DNA of 64,000 nt, taken from NCBI GenBank assembly GCA_903951425.1, contig CAJBBX010000083.1, positions 1 through 64,000 on the forward strand. The letters are read 5' to 3'. Position 1 is the first letter of the stretch. Each line of letters begins with the position of its first letter. The notes beneath the pieces are model-generated. The model made no database searches. It was not told the origin of the DNA and was given only the letters and a program-made list of their open reading frames with translations. Of the stretch, positions 11,006 to 18,946 are shown one piece after another. The DNA comes from an uncultured Chthonomonas sp. (GTDB lineage: Bacteria > Armatimonadota > Chthonomonadetes > Chthonomonadales > CAJBBX01). The translations under genes were made by a program, and so were the position numbers.

Positions 11006-14000
11006 ATGAGGCAATCACTTTAGTTGCTCGTTCTTGCCGTGCCGGCGGCGGTCGCTTCGCCGGGAGCCGGCGGGCAGGGCAGGCCCGACGTGGTGTGGCT
11101 CGCCGGCGGGCACGGGCTGACCGTGTACCGCGCGGCCTACTCGCGCAACGGCTCGACGGCGGCGACGGTGAGCTATGACTTTTCGGCGAAGCTCTGGCGG
11201 ACCTCCGACGGCGCGCTTCTGGGCTCCGTGGCCGATCGGCCCGACATGCCGGCTTCGGTTGCCGTGGCTCCCGATGGTTCGCTCATGGCGGTGGCCTACG
11301 GCTCCTCAGACGCGACCCCCGGCCAGGTGCGCATCATTCGCGCCTCGGACGGCGCCACAGTGCAGCGCATGAACATCCACCCCTACGGCGTCTCGTCGGT
11401 GGCGTTTTCGCCTGATGGGAGTACGTGTGCCACGGCCGGCGGCGACAAGGCGCTGCGGTTCTGGCGCACGACCGACTGGACGCTCGAACGGACGGTTACC
11501 GGCCTGGCCGCGACGCCCTACGGGCTGGTTTACACGCCGGACGGCTCGACGCTGCTTTTCAACTACCTCGCTGGAACCCTCGTCTTCCTGCGGGCATCCG
11601 ACGGGACTCTGGAGCGCTCGCTCGCGCTACCGAAGACAGAGCTTCAGAGGTTTGAATGCTCGCCCGACGGCTCGCTCCTGGCGACGACAGGCTCCGACAA
11701 GACCATCGGCATCCGCCGTATGTCGGACCTTGCGACGATCGGGACCATACCCGCCCAGTCGTCCGCCGTCACCGCGCTCTCGTTCTCGCCGGACGGGAGC
11801 CAACTGGCCTCCACCGACGGTAGCACCGCAGTGCGGCTCTGGCGGACCGCCGACCAGACGCCTGCCGGCTCGTTCGCGGCCCATCCCTACTCCACCCGGT
11901 GCGTAGCCTACTCGCCGGACGGCACGGCCCTGCTCACGGGCGGCACCGAGGCCGCCGCCAATATCTGGAACCTGCCCTCATTCACGCTGCGGCGGAACCT
12001 CTGCCGACACCGGGATATCGTGCGCTCGGTGGCTTACTCGCCCGACGGGTCCGTGCTGGCCTCGGGGGGCTATGACCGAACCGTCAAGCTCTGGCGCGCC
12101 TCCGACGGCGAGCTCCTCCGCACCCTGGATGCCGTCAGCGCCGTGCGGAGCGTCGCCTACTCGCCCGACGGCGCCACCCTGGCAGCCGCTTGCGGCGACA
12201 ACCTGGTCAGGCTGTGGCGGACGTCCGACGGTGCTCTCGTAGGCACGCTGGCCGGGCATACCGGCCCGGTCCACGCGGTGGCCTTCTCGCCCGACGGCGC
12301 CGTCATCGCGTCGGGCGGAGGTTACCCGGACCGTACGCTGCGGCTGTGGCGCGCATCGGACGGAGTTCTGCTCCACACCATAAACCCGAACACGACGGTC
12401 GCCGGGGTCTCCTTCTCACCGGACAGCTCGCTCGTAGCCGCGCGGGGGGGCGTCTGGAGGGTATCCGACGGGGCGTCGGTCCGCGCCATGGCCGTCCATG
12501 CGCCTCTGTCGTTCTCCAATGACGGCGCCTCGATCGCGTATGGCGGCGCCACGCTCCGTCGCGTCTCGGACGGTACGGTCATCTGGTCACACGATGCGCA
12601 CGACGATCTGGTCACGTGCGTTGCCTTCTCGCGAGACGGGAACATCATCGCCTCCGGCGCCGGTGGCGGCCTGGGTGACAGCTACGGCTACGGCCAGGAT
12701 CGAACAGCCACGCTGCAGCGCGCCTCCGACGGAGGCGTCGTGAACATCTATGATGAGGAGACCGGCCGCGGCATCACCTCCGTGGCCTTCTCGCCGGACG
12801 GTGCGTTCATGGCCTTTGCCCGGACCGACGGAACCCTGATGGTCTCCAGGTACCCCTACGGCAGCCGCTCCACCAGCCTCGCCGCACCCAACGCCTCGGG
12901 GCGCATCGACGAGACCGTCACGCTCTCGGCCACGCTCACCAGCGGCGGCGCGGGCGTCGAAGGGAGGACCATCACCTTCGCCATCGGGTCGGACACGCTG
13001 AACGCCGTCACGGACGGCCAGGGCGCGGCGTCGGTCGCCTACACGATCCCGGCCGGCGCGGGGGCGGGGAACCGATCCATCACGGTCACCTTCGCGGGCG
13101 ACGCGACCTACACGCCCTCGGCCGTCTCAGCCACGCTCACGGTCGGCAGGAACGACACCGAGATGTGGATGCCGGACCGAACCGGCGTGGTCGGCGAGCC
13201 CGTGGCGCTGAAGGCCTACATATGGGGTGTGGCGGGCCGCAAGTTCCTCAGCGGCAAGAGCGTCAAGTTCAAGGTCGACGGCTCGACCGTCGGCTGGGCG
13301 GCGACCGCCGCCGACGGCGGCGCGGTGCTGAACTGGAGCATCACGACGGGCGCGACGACGCGGGCGCTGGCCGCCGAGTTTGCGACCGATGCCGCACACA
13401 ACGGCTCCGCGGCCGCGTCGAGCCTGACCGCCAACGTCATGGAGACCAAGCTCTACGTACCCGACCGGTCCGGCGCCATGCGCGGTGCAGTCGTGCTGAA
13501 GGCCTACCTCTACATGCTCGACAACCGGCAACCGCCGGGCGGCAAGTCCATCGCGTTCAAGATCGCGGGCACGGCGGTGGGCTCGGCAGCGACATCGGAC
13601 CCCGCCTTCGGCACGTCGGTGGCGCAGCTCCTCTGGCCGGCGCCGGCGATCGGTGCGGCCGGCGCCTACGCGCTGCGCGCCGAGTGGGCGGGCGACGTCG
13701 GCTACAAGCCGTCGTTCGGGACCGCCACGCTGACGCTCGTGGGAGCGCCGACCTACATCTGGCCCTACGTGCGCTCTACGGGCCGCGGGACGCCCATGGC
13801 CCTGAGCGCGTACGTCCGCAGCCTCTGGGACTACGCGTGGCAGCCCGGCCTGCAGATCGGCTTCAGCATCGACGGCACGGCCGTAGGCGCCGCGACCACC
13901 GATGCCGACGGCGTGGCCCGATACACCGTGGCCGATACCTCGGGGCTTCTCGGTCGGTTCGCACACGATGCGAGCCTCATTCGCCGGCAGCGCATCGCTG

Positions 14001-14045
14001 GCAGCGGGCTACGGCGAGACGACCGTGAACGTGGTGGGGCCGTAG
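11006..14045 (+). CDS. Secreted WD40-repeat and Ig-like repeat protein, interrupted by an amber codon and a frameshift
   Basis: The natural start appears to be the ATG at 11006, behind a GGGGAGG site and the promoter at 10931. Codon 6 is TAG (11021-11023), inside the signal peptide: MRQSL-stop-LLVLAVPAAVA. A TTG at 11024 directly after it could restart translation. The body has about 14 WD40 blades with repeated YSPDG and RLWRTSDG motifs, then four Ig-like repeats of about 95 residues (TLSATLTSGG, VALKAYIWG, VVLKAYLYM, MALSAYVRS). Near 13942-13945 an extra G in a GGGG run shifts the frame. Dropping it restores the fourth Ig repeat (FSVGSHTMRASFAGS to VNVVGP-stop at 14045). Unshifted, the frame stays open into the antitoxin gene. 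The role is probably extracellular binding; no enzyme motif is visible. Confidence 0.75.
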
Positions 14046-14085
14046 GGGTGGTAAGGTATCCGGTACGACGCGGTATACTCCAGGT

Positions 14086-14128
14086 GCATACTCAGCATAT
14101 GCATGATGAGTATGCTGCATACGTATGC
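14086..14128 (+). promoter_or_regulatory. Palindrome-rich operator before the RHH-MazF pair
   Basis: GCATACTCA at 14086-14094 is the exact inverse of TGAGTATGC at 14107-14115. The palindromes GCATATGC (14095-14102) and GCATACGTATGC (14117-14128) sit within and after it. All share the half-site GCATA/TATGC. The cluster ends about 10 bases before the proposed antitoxin start, the usual place for autoregulation by a ribbon-helix-helix antitoxin. Confidence 0.65.
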
Positions 14129-14137
14129 GGGGAGGGT

Positions 14138-14407
14138 GTGATATCGGCCGTCAGATTGAGCATATCGCTGGACTCTCAGGTTGCGGGCCTGCTCCGGCGC
14201 CGAGCAACTGAATCTGGGCAATCTGCGAGCAGGTACCTGGCCGGCCTGATCGCTGCCGATGCCGCCCGCGAGGCGGATGCCTTGGCGGTAGAGGGTTACC
14301 GTGCGCTCTCATCAGACACGGCGAGGTTCGTCGAGGTAGCCGTAGCGGTCGCAGGTGAGACGTGGCCGGAGCGGGCCGCACCGGCTATTGAGGACGACGG
14401 TGGTTAG
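14138..14407 (+). CDS. Ribbon-helix-helix (CopG-type) antitoxin
   Basis: A short DNA-binding antitoxin of about 89 residues. The N-terminal segment VRLSISLDSQVAGLLRRRATESGQ has the beta-strand-helix-helix pattern of RHH proteins. It is followed by SASRYLAGLIA and an acidic C-terminal tail (AIEDDGG), which would bind and neutralise MazF. It should dimerise on the palindromic operator just upstream. Its start is unclear: GTG at 14138 has a GGAGG only two bases away, while the ATG at 14099 lies inside the operator. Its reading frame is also continuous with the unshifted WD40 gene upstream. The stop overlaps the mazF start by eight bases. Confidence 0.7.
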   Translation: MISAVRLSISLDSQVAGLLRRRATESGQSASRYLAGLIAADAAREADALAVEGYRALSSDTARFVEVAVAVAGETWPERAAPAIEDDGG

Positions 14408-14738
14408 GCCTGCCCGGGGCGATGTGTACTGGGTGGACTTCTCGCCGGGCCGAGGCGTCGAGCAGGCAGGTCAACGCCCGGCTCTGATTCCCCAGAACAG
14501 CAGGGGCAACGAGACTTCAGCGTATACGGTCGTCGCTGCGATCAGTAGCGCGTCTCTACCGCGCGTCTACCCGTTCACCGTCGCACTTGAGGCAGGCGAG
14601 GGCGGCCTCGACCGCCCATGCCACTGCGCACAACTGCTGACGATCGGCCAATCTCGCCTCGGACCAAAGGCCGGTTCACTTTCGGACCACAAACTTGAGG
14701 CTGTAGCCGTGGCGTTACGTTACGAGCTCGGCATCTGA
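14400..14738 (+). CDS. mazF: MazF/PemK-type endoribonuclease toxin
   Basis: An mRNA interferase of 112 residues. The family N-terminus is clear (RPARGDVYWVDFSPGRG, EQAGQRPALI, QNSRGNETSAYTVVAAISS), including the Arg in the first strand and the loop that forms the active site. The GTG at 14400 is chosen because GAGG lies six bases upstream. It overlaps the antitoxin stop, so the two are translationally coupled. The family usually reads QND where this reads QNS. The length is normal for the family. It ends 25 bases from the convergent beta-helix gene. The cleavage sequence cannot be predicted. Confidence 0.88.
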   Translation: MVRPARGDVYWVDFSPGRGVEQAGQRPALIPQNSRGNETSAYTVVAAISSASLPRVYPFTVALEAGEGGLDRPCHCAQLLTIGQSRLGPKAGSLSDHKLEAVAVALRYELGI

Positions 14739-14763
14739 CGGCGATCCGCCGCCAAGTACGCCC

Positions 14764-17466
14764 TCAGTGCCGTGACCAGTCGAGCTTCATCTGCTCTCGT
14801 GCGCCAATCGCTTCCTTGATGGGCCAGGTTGCGCGTAGCGGGCTCTTGTATGGGCCGATCCTGTCGACCGGGATCGGCTTGAAGCCCAGCGTGAGGGCCG
14901 GTGAGCCCGGCTTCAGGCGGTAGTCGTCCTTGGCGCCGTTCACGAAGAGCGGGTCGGCGATGCGTGAGTGCTTGTCCAGGCCCTGCGCCTGCCATGCCTC
15001 CCATTCGGACATGGTCTCGGCCTCGTGCAGCTCGACGTCATCCACCCAGAAGGTGCCGGAGCCCTGCGAGACGTCGATTCGGATGCGGACGCTCTTCATG
15101 CCCTCGTGCCAGTTCGTGTCGCCCTTCGCCGGGAACCGGAAGACCAGCTCGACGCGCTTCCACTCCGGGCCGGCGGTGAAGCCGTTCGCCCTGGTCCAGA
15201 AGAATTGGCCCTCTTCGTAGGCCTGTGGCTGGATCGATCCGCGGGTAGGCAGGTCTGATCGGACGCCCGCGGACAGCCGGTAGGTCCGGCCCGGCCTTAA
15301 GGGGACTTCGCCGCTGACGTAGTTCACGCAGAGCGCCTGGCCGCTGTTGTCCGTGGTGGTGCCGCGGCCGTCCAGGCGTAGCGACATCATGCCCTTGAGG
15401 GGACTCCTGGCGTCGAGCGCCACTGCCGAGTCGTTGGGCTTCACCTGCCACTGCCACCCCGGGGGCTCCGCGCCCGCTACACCCTCCTCGAACCCCGGGT
15501 TGGGCACCAGGTTGGGGCCGATCAGCCTCTTCAGGCGGGTCACGCCGGTCAACACGGGCGACTTGCCGTGCCAGATGACGTTGTAGTCCGAAACGGTCTT
15601 GTCGAACGGCAGGCTGTAGTGGGCGAACAGCGCGGCGCTGGGCTCGCGGTAGGAGACGATGTTGCGCACGAAGCGGTTGCCGGCCATCTGCCATGCGTCG
15701 GCAAGGCTCCTCGTCAGCTCCGCGTAGCCGGGGTACTTCAGGTAGGCGGGCGAGCCGGAGTACTTCCTCCAGGTCTCCGTCATCATCGGCACGGGGTGGC
15801 CGCCCTCCACGTAGCCGCTGTACTGCATCTGGCTGTCGCGGCCATCGACGAGGATGTTGTTCTCAACCACGTTGTCGCGGCCGCCATGCACATGGACGCC
15901 GCCCAGGATGGTCCGCGCCACGATGTTGCCGTAGACCCGAGTGCCGCACGTTCCGTCGTCCAAATAGACGCCCCAGTTCATGTGCGGGCTGGTCCACTTG
16001 CCGTTCTCCTGGCCGAACCCGATGATGTCGTGGAGGTAGTTGTAACGGATCTCGGTGCCGCGCTTGCTCCAGTCCACCTGCCACGAATAGATGGCCCCGC
16101 AGTCGGCCGTCTCCAGGTCGCAGTGGCGGATCTCGTTGAACTCCATGACATGGTCGCTGCCGCCCCAGCCGATGCCGAAGCGCGGGCAGTCATGGATCAG
16201 GTTGTGCGAGATGCGGTTGCCCACGCCGTTCAGGCCGACGCCCACGCCCTGCTTATAGTAGATGCCGGTGTGGTGGATGTAGTTGTTATCCGCGTAGTTG
16301 CGCGCCGGCTCCAGCGTCTCGCGGTTGCCGCCGTCGAGGCTGACGGCATCGCGGCCCACGTCGTGGATGTCGCAGCCCACCACCCCGTTTCGCTTGCCGC
16401 CGGCGATGGCCACGCCGGAGCCGTTGAAGCCGCCCACGTTGCGGATGGTGCAGCCGGCGATGCGGCAGTCGCTGGTGTCCCGCATCTGGATCGCGGTGCC
16501 TTCGCAGCACTCGAACGTGAAGCCCTGGAACGTGATGTGGGAGGCGCCGTCACGCATCTCGAGGATGGTACCGATCATGGGTGCGTAGACGGTCATGGCC
16601 GCCGGATCGGTCCCGTCAGGCGGCAGGAGGAGGAGCGACCGCGTGGCCCTGTCCAGGTACCACTCGCCGGGCGCGTCCAGCTCCTCGGGCAGGTTCTGCA
16701 CGAAGTAGCGGTCGCCGGGCCGGATCGCGTAGGAGGCATTCGCGGCCAGCGTCAGAGCGCGCTGCTCCTTGTCCAGGGCGGCGATGCGGATGATGTCGTT
16801 CCACCAGTTGTAGCGCGGGAAGACCATCACCTCGGCCTCCTCGGGGTGCGCCCATGCGCGGATGTCGGCCTCGCGGACCTTGAGCACGTTCTGCGGCTCG
16901 CCGGGGATGTCCGCGTAGAGCGGGAGCGGCGCTCCATCCACATAGGCCCATCCGCCAGTGACCGGGTGGTTTGCATCTCGGTTGGGATAGCGCGCCAGGT
17001 CCAAGCGCCGTCCGTTGCAGAGCAGTTGGCGGAAGCCCTGGGCGCCCACGTCGGCCTTGAAGATGCGGCCCTTGTGGGGAGCGAACCCGTCGATGGTCTT
17101 GCCGCCGATCACCAGGGGCTTCTCGCCGGGGTAGGCCCGCCAAACCACGGGTGCCGCGGCCGACCCCGAGTCCGCGCCGGTCAGCGTCAGCGTGGCCGCA
17201 AGGGGATAGATTCCGCCGCGCACCTGCACTGTGACCGGCCCGGAAACGCGCAGCTTCCGCACCTCGTCGCGAGCGCGCGACAGCGTGGCGAACGGCCCAT
17301 CCGTCGCCGCGCGGTTCGGCGCGGCCAGGCGCCCGCTCCAGGCATCGTTGCCCTTGGTGGAGACGAAGACCACCGCGGGCGCCGCATGAACAGCGGCGCC
17401 GAGGCAGAGCAGGATGGCAAGCACTGATGCGCACGAGCCAGCCCGAAGTAGGTGGTTACGGCTCAT
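14764..17466 (-). CDS. Secreted right-handed beta-helix enzyme with C-terminal CBM-like domain (GH141-like)
   Basis: An exported protein of 900 residues. The signal peptide is MSRNHLLRAGSCASVLAILL ending AVHA. The opening FVSTKGNDAWSG, GPFATLSRARDEV, PVVWRAYPGEKPL and the later PGEWYLDRATRSLLLLPPDG are typical of beta-helix hydrolases of the GH141 type, which include fucosidases and xylanases. That family call is inferred. Parallel beta-helix coils (DCRIAGCTIRNVG, YIHHTGIYYKQG) fill residues about 330-600. A CBM4/9-like sandwich follows at about 640-820 (NLVPNPGFEEG, WVDDVELHE), then a tail (DPLFVNGAKDDYRLKPGSPAL). The ATG at 17466 has GGGAGG eight bases upstream; the longer start at 17535 overlaps the antitoxin remnant. 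Confidence 0.85.
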   Translation of the reverse strand: MSRNHLLRAGSCASVLAILLCLGAAVHAAPAVVFVSTKGNDAWSGRLAAPNRAATDGPFATLSRARDEVRKLRVSGPVTVQVRGGIYPLAATLTLTGADSGSAAAPVVWRAYPGEKPLVIGGKTIDGFAPHKGRIFKADVGAQGFRQLLCNGRRLDLARYPNRDANHPVTGGWAYVDGAPLPLYADIPGEPQNVLKVREADIRAWAHPEEAEVMVFPRYNWWNDIIRIAALDKEQRALTLAANASYAIRPGDRYFVQNLPEELDAPGEWYLDRATRSLLLLPPDGTDPAAMTVYAPMIGTILEMRDGASHITFQGFTFECCEGTAIQMRDTSDCRIAGCTIRNVGGFNGSGVAIAGGKRNGVVGCDIHDVGRDAVSLDGGNRETLEPARNYADNNYIHHTGIYYKQGVGVGLNGVGNRISHNLIHDCPRFGIGWGGSDHVMEFNEIRHCDLETADCGAIYSWQVDWSKRGTEIRYNYLHDIIGFGQENGKWTSPHMNWGVYLDDGTCGTRVYGNIVARTILGGVHVHGGRDNVVENNILVDGRDSQMQYSGYVEGGHPVPMMTETWRKYSGSPAYLKYPGYAELTRSLADAWQMAGNRFVRNIVSYREPSAALFAHYSLPFDKTVSDYNVIWHGKSPVLTGVTRLKRLIGPNLVPNPGFEEGVAGAEPPGWQWQVKPNDSAVALDARSPLKGMMSLRLDGRGTTTDNSGQALCVNYVSGEVPLRPGRTYRLSAGVRSDLPTRGSIQPQAYEEGQFFWTRANGFTAGPEWKRVELVFRFPAKGDTNWHEGMKSVRIRIDVSQGSGTFWVDDVELHEAETMSEWEAWQAQGLDKHSRIADPLFVNGAKDDYRLKPGSPALTLGFKPIPVDRIGPYKSPLRATWPIKEAIGAREQMKLDWSRH

Positions 17467-17531
17467 TACATCGCCTCCCATTCTGCTCAGGTTCGTGTCG
17501 CACACGACCCCACATAGCTGCACCGTGGCAA

Positions 17532-17830
17532 TCACCGGATCAAAGGCCCCGCGGATGCCGTTCCGAGCGCCTTGGCTCGGCCGTCATCCTCCTGCTTGAC
17601 CTGCTCCCACGGGACGCCCTTGCCGGCCTGCACACTCGCGCGTGAGGCCGCGATCCTCTCGAGGAACCGCGGGTCGTTCTTGAACTGGAAGTCGAACCAG
17701 TCGTCATCCGTCGCGAAACCGGGCAGAACGCCTGCCTACCATCCTTGGCGATGACGAACTGCTCCTCACCGGCTTCAACGAGGTACTTGGATCGGTGGTC
17801 ACGCAGGTCAGCGAACGCGATCTGCCGCAT
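17532..17830 (-). pseudogene. Frameshifted Phd/YefM-type antitoxin
   Basis: The reading frame opens at ATG 17830 behind GGGGAG with MRQIAFADLRDHRSKYLVEA and FVIAKDGRQA, the N-terminal DNA-binding half of a Phd-like antitoxin. One missing base then shifts the frame. In the next frame the protein continues as VLPGFATDDDWFDFQF, NDPRFLERIAASRASVQ, GKGVPWEQVKQED and stops at 17532. That tail is typical of prevent-host-death proteins. A GTG at 17535 overlaps the stop and encodes a short peptide with VVCDTNL, similar to the first strand of PIN-domain toxins, but it runs into the beta-helix leader. The partner toxin therefore looks lost. Confidence 0.6.
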
Positions 17831-17968
17831 TCGGACTCCCCGTCCATTGCCAAGTTGCTTGCCATGCCGCACCTTTGCTCCTCATTCTGGCAGGAGAAGC
17901 CAGCCATTGGCGCGACGGTATGCGGCCCAGCATGTTGTCGGGGGTAGGAAGCCTCTGCAGCGCTGCAC

Positions 17969-18946
17969 CTACCTCCGCGCCCTGATATCGACTACCAGCA
18001 TCCGGTGGTCGGAGTTCGACGTTCGGCGGACGCTGGAGGCCAGGACCTCGACGCCTCTCTCGACGAACAAGCGGTCGATGCGCGCGAAGGGCAGGTCGTT
18101 GACGGCGGTGTCGCACCACCCGCGTCCGGCCTCATCGAAGCTGTCGCGCATGGGCGCCGTGATGGGCTCGAGCGCTGGGTCGCCCGCCACTGCGTTGAAG
18201 TCGCCGCCTACCAGGACAGGGCCCTCGCCAGAGTGCGACCCGACGAAACCCATCACCTCTGCCAACTCCTTGCGGCGGCTTCGGCGCGATGCCGTCTGCG
18301 CTCGCCGGCACTCCGGGTTCCACAGGTCCATACGAGCCACCGGGGGCTGAAGCCGCAACGAGACCACGCCGAACGGTACGCCCCGCACGCGGAGGGCGGC
18401 CATCACGAAGTTGGAGCTACGGCGAGGGTGCTGCACCGGACGCAGGTAACCGCGCGCTATGATCGAAGCGTCGAGCCCGCACCAGAAGGCGCCTTCCCGC
18501 CCGAAGAGCCTCGTCGCCAGGCGCCCCACGGTCGCACGGACCGGGGTCTCTTGCAGCAACACGATGTCGGGCCGGTACTGCTCGACCTCGCGGGCCGCCG
18601 CCTCGGAGCCACCGGCGCAGTTGAGCGACACGACGCGAACGGCGTCCGCAGCGGCCCGCTCCTTACCGGCGATCCGAAAGCCGGGCCGCAGGCTGCTCCG
18701 AAAGCCCTCCACGGTCACTGCGCCGAACAGCAGCCACAGCAGGGCCACGAAGGCGCACGCGCGGCGGTTCCGGAAGCCTGCGGCCGTCACTCCGAGGCCG
18801 ATGAGCAACCAGGCCGCCGACGGCGCCATGGCCTCAGCGGCGGCGAAGTCCGGGCGAGCGGCAAACACGAAGCCCAGCCAGGCGAGCATCGCCAGCGATA
18901 CGACGAGTACGCTGTCGGGCCATCGGCGGATGCTACCTAGCCGCAT
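17969..18946 (-). CDS. Membrane-anchored endonuclease/exonuclease/phosphatase (EEP) family protein
   Basis: A protein of 325 residues with two or three N-terminal membrane helices (about 14-30, 42-58 and 63-80) and an EEP catalytic domain from about 100. The metal and catalytic motifs are present: VVSLNCAGG (Asn), IVLLQET (Glu), LVGGDFNAV (Asp-x-Asn), RIDRLFV (Asp) and SNSDHRMLV (Asp-His). Related domains cleave phosphodiesters of nucleic acids, inositol phosphates or sphingomyelin. The membrane leader suggests the domain acts at or outside the membrane. The start overlaps the end of the upstream beta-helix gene by 14 bases, so they form an operon. Substrate unknown. Confidence 0.85.
   Translation of the reverse strand: MRLGSIRRWPDSVLVVSLAMLAWLGFVFAARPDFAAAEAMAPSAAWLLIGLGVTAAGFRNRRACAFVALLWLLFGAVTVEGFRSSLRPGFRIAGKERAAADAVRVVSLNCAGGSEAAAREVEQYRPDIVLLQETPVRATVGRLATRLFGREGAFWCGLDASIIARGYLRPVQHPRRSSNFVMAALRVRGVPFGVVSLRLQPPVARMDLWNPECRRAQTASRRSRRKELAEVMGFVGSHSGEGPVLVGGDFNAVAGDPALEPITAPMRDSFDEAGRGWCDTAVNDLPFARIDRLFVERGVEVLASSVRRTSNSDHRMLVVDIRARR

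Noticed and set aside
13937-14407. Programmed frameshift between the WD40/Ig gene and the antitoxin as an intended fusion
   Set aside because: The G run is short, no stimulatory structure is obvious and the antitoxin has its own operator. An indel is the simpler reading, so it is kept only as a moderate finding.
15568-17427. Plus-strand open frame of over 600 codons opposite the beta-helix gene
   Set aside because: Low-complexity Val/Ala/Asp/His composition and no domain. It is an antisense shadow.
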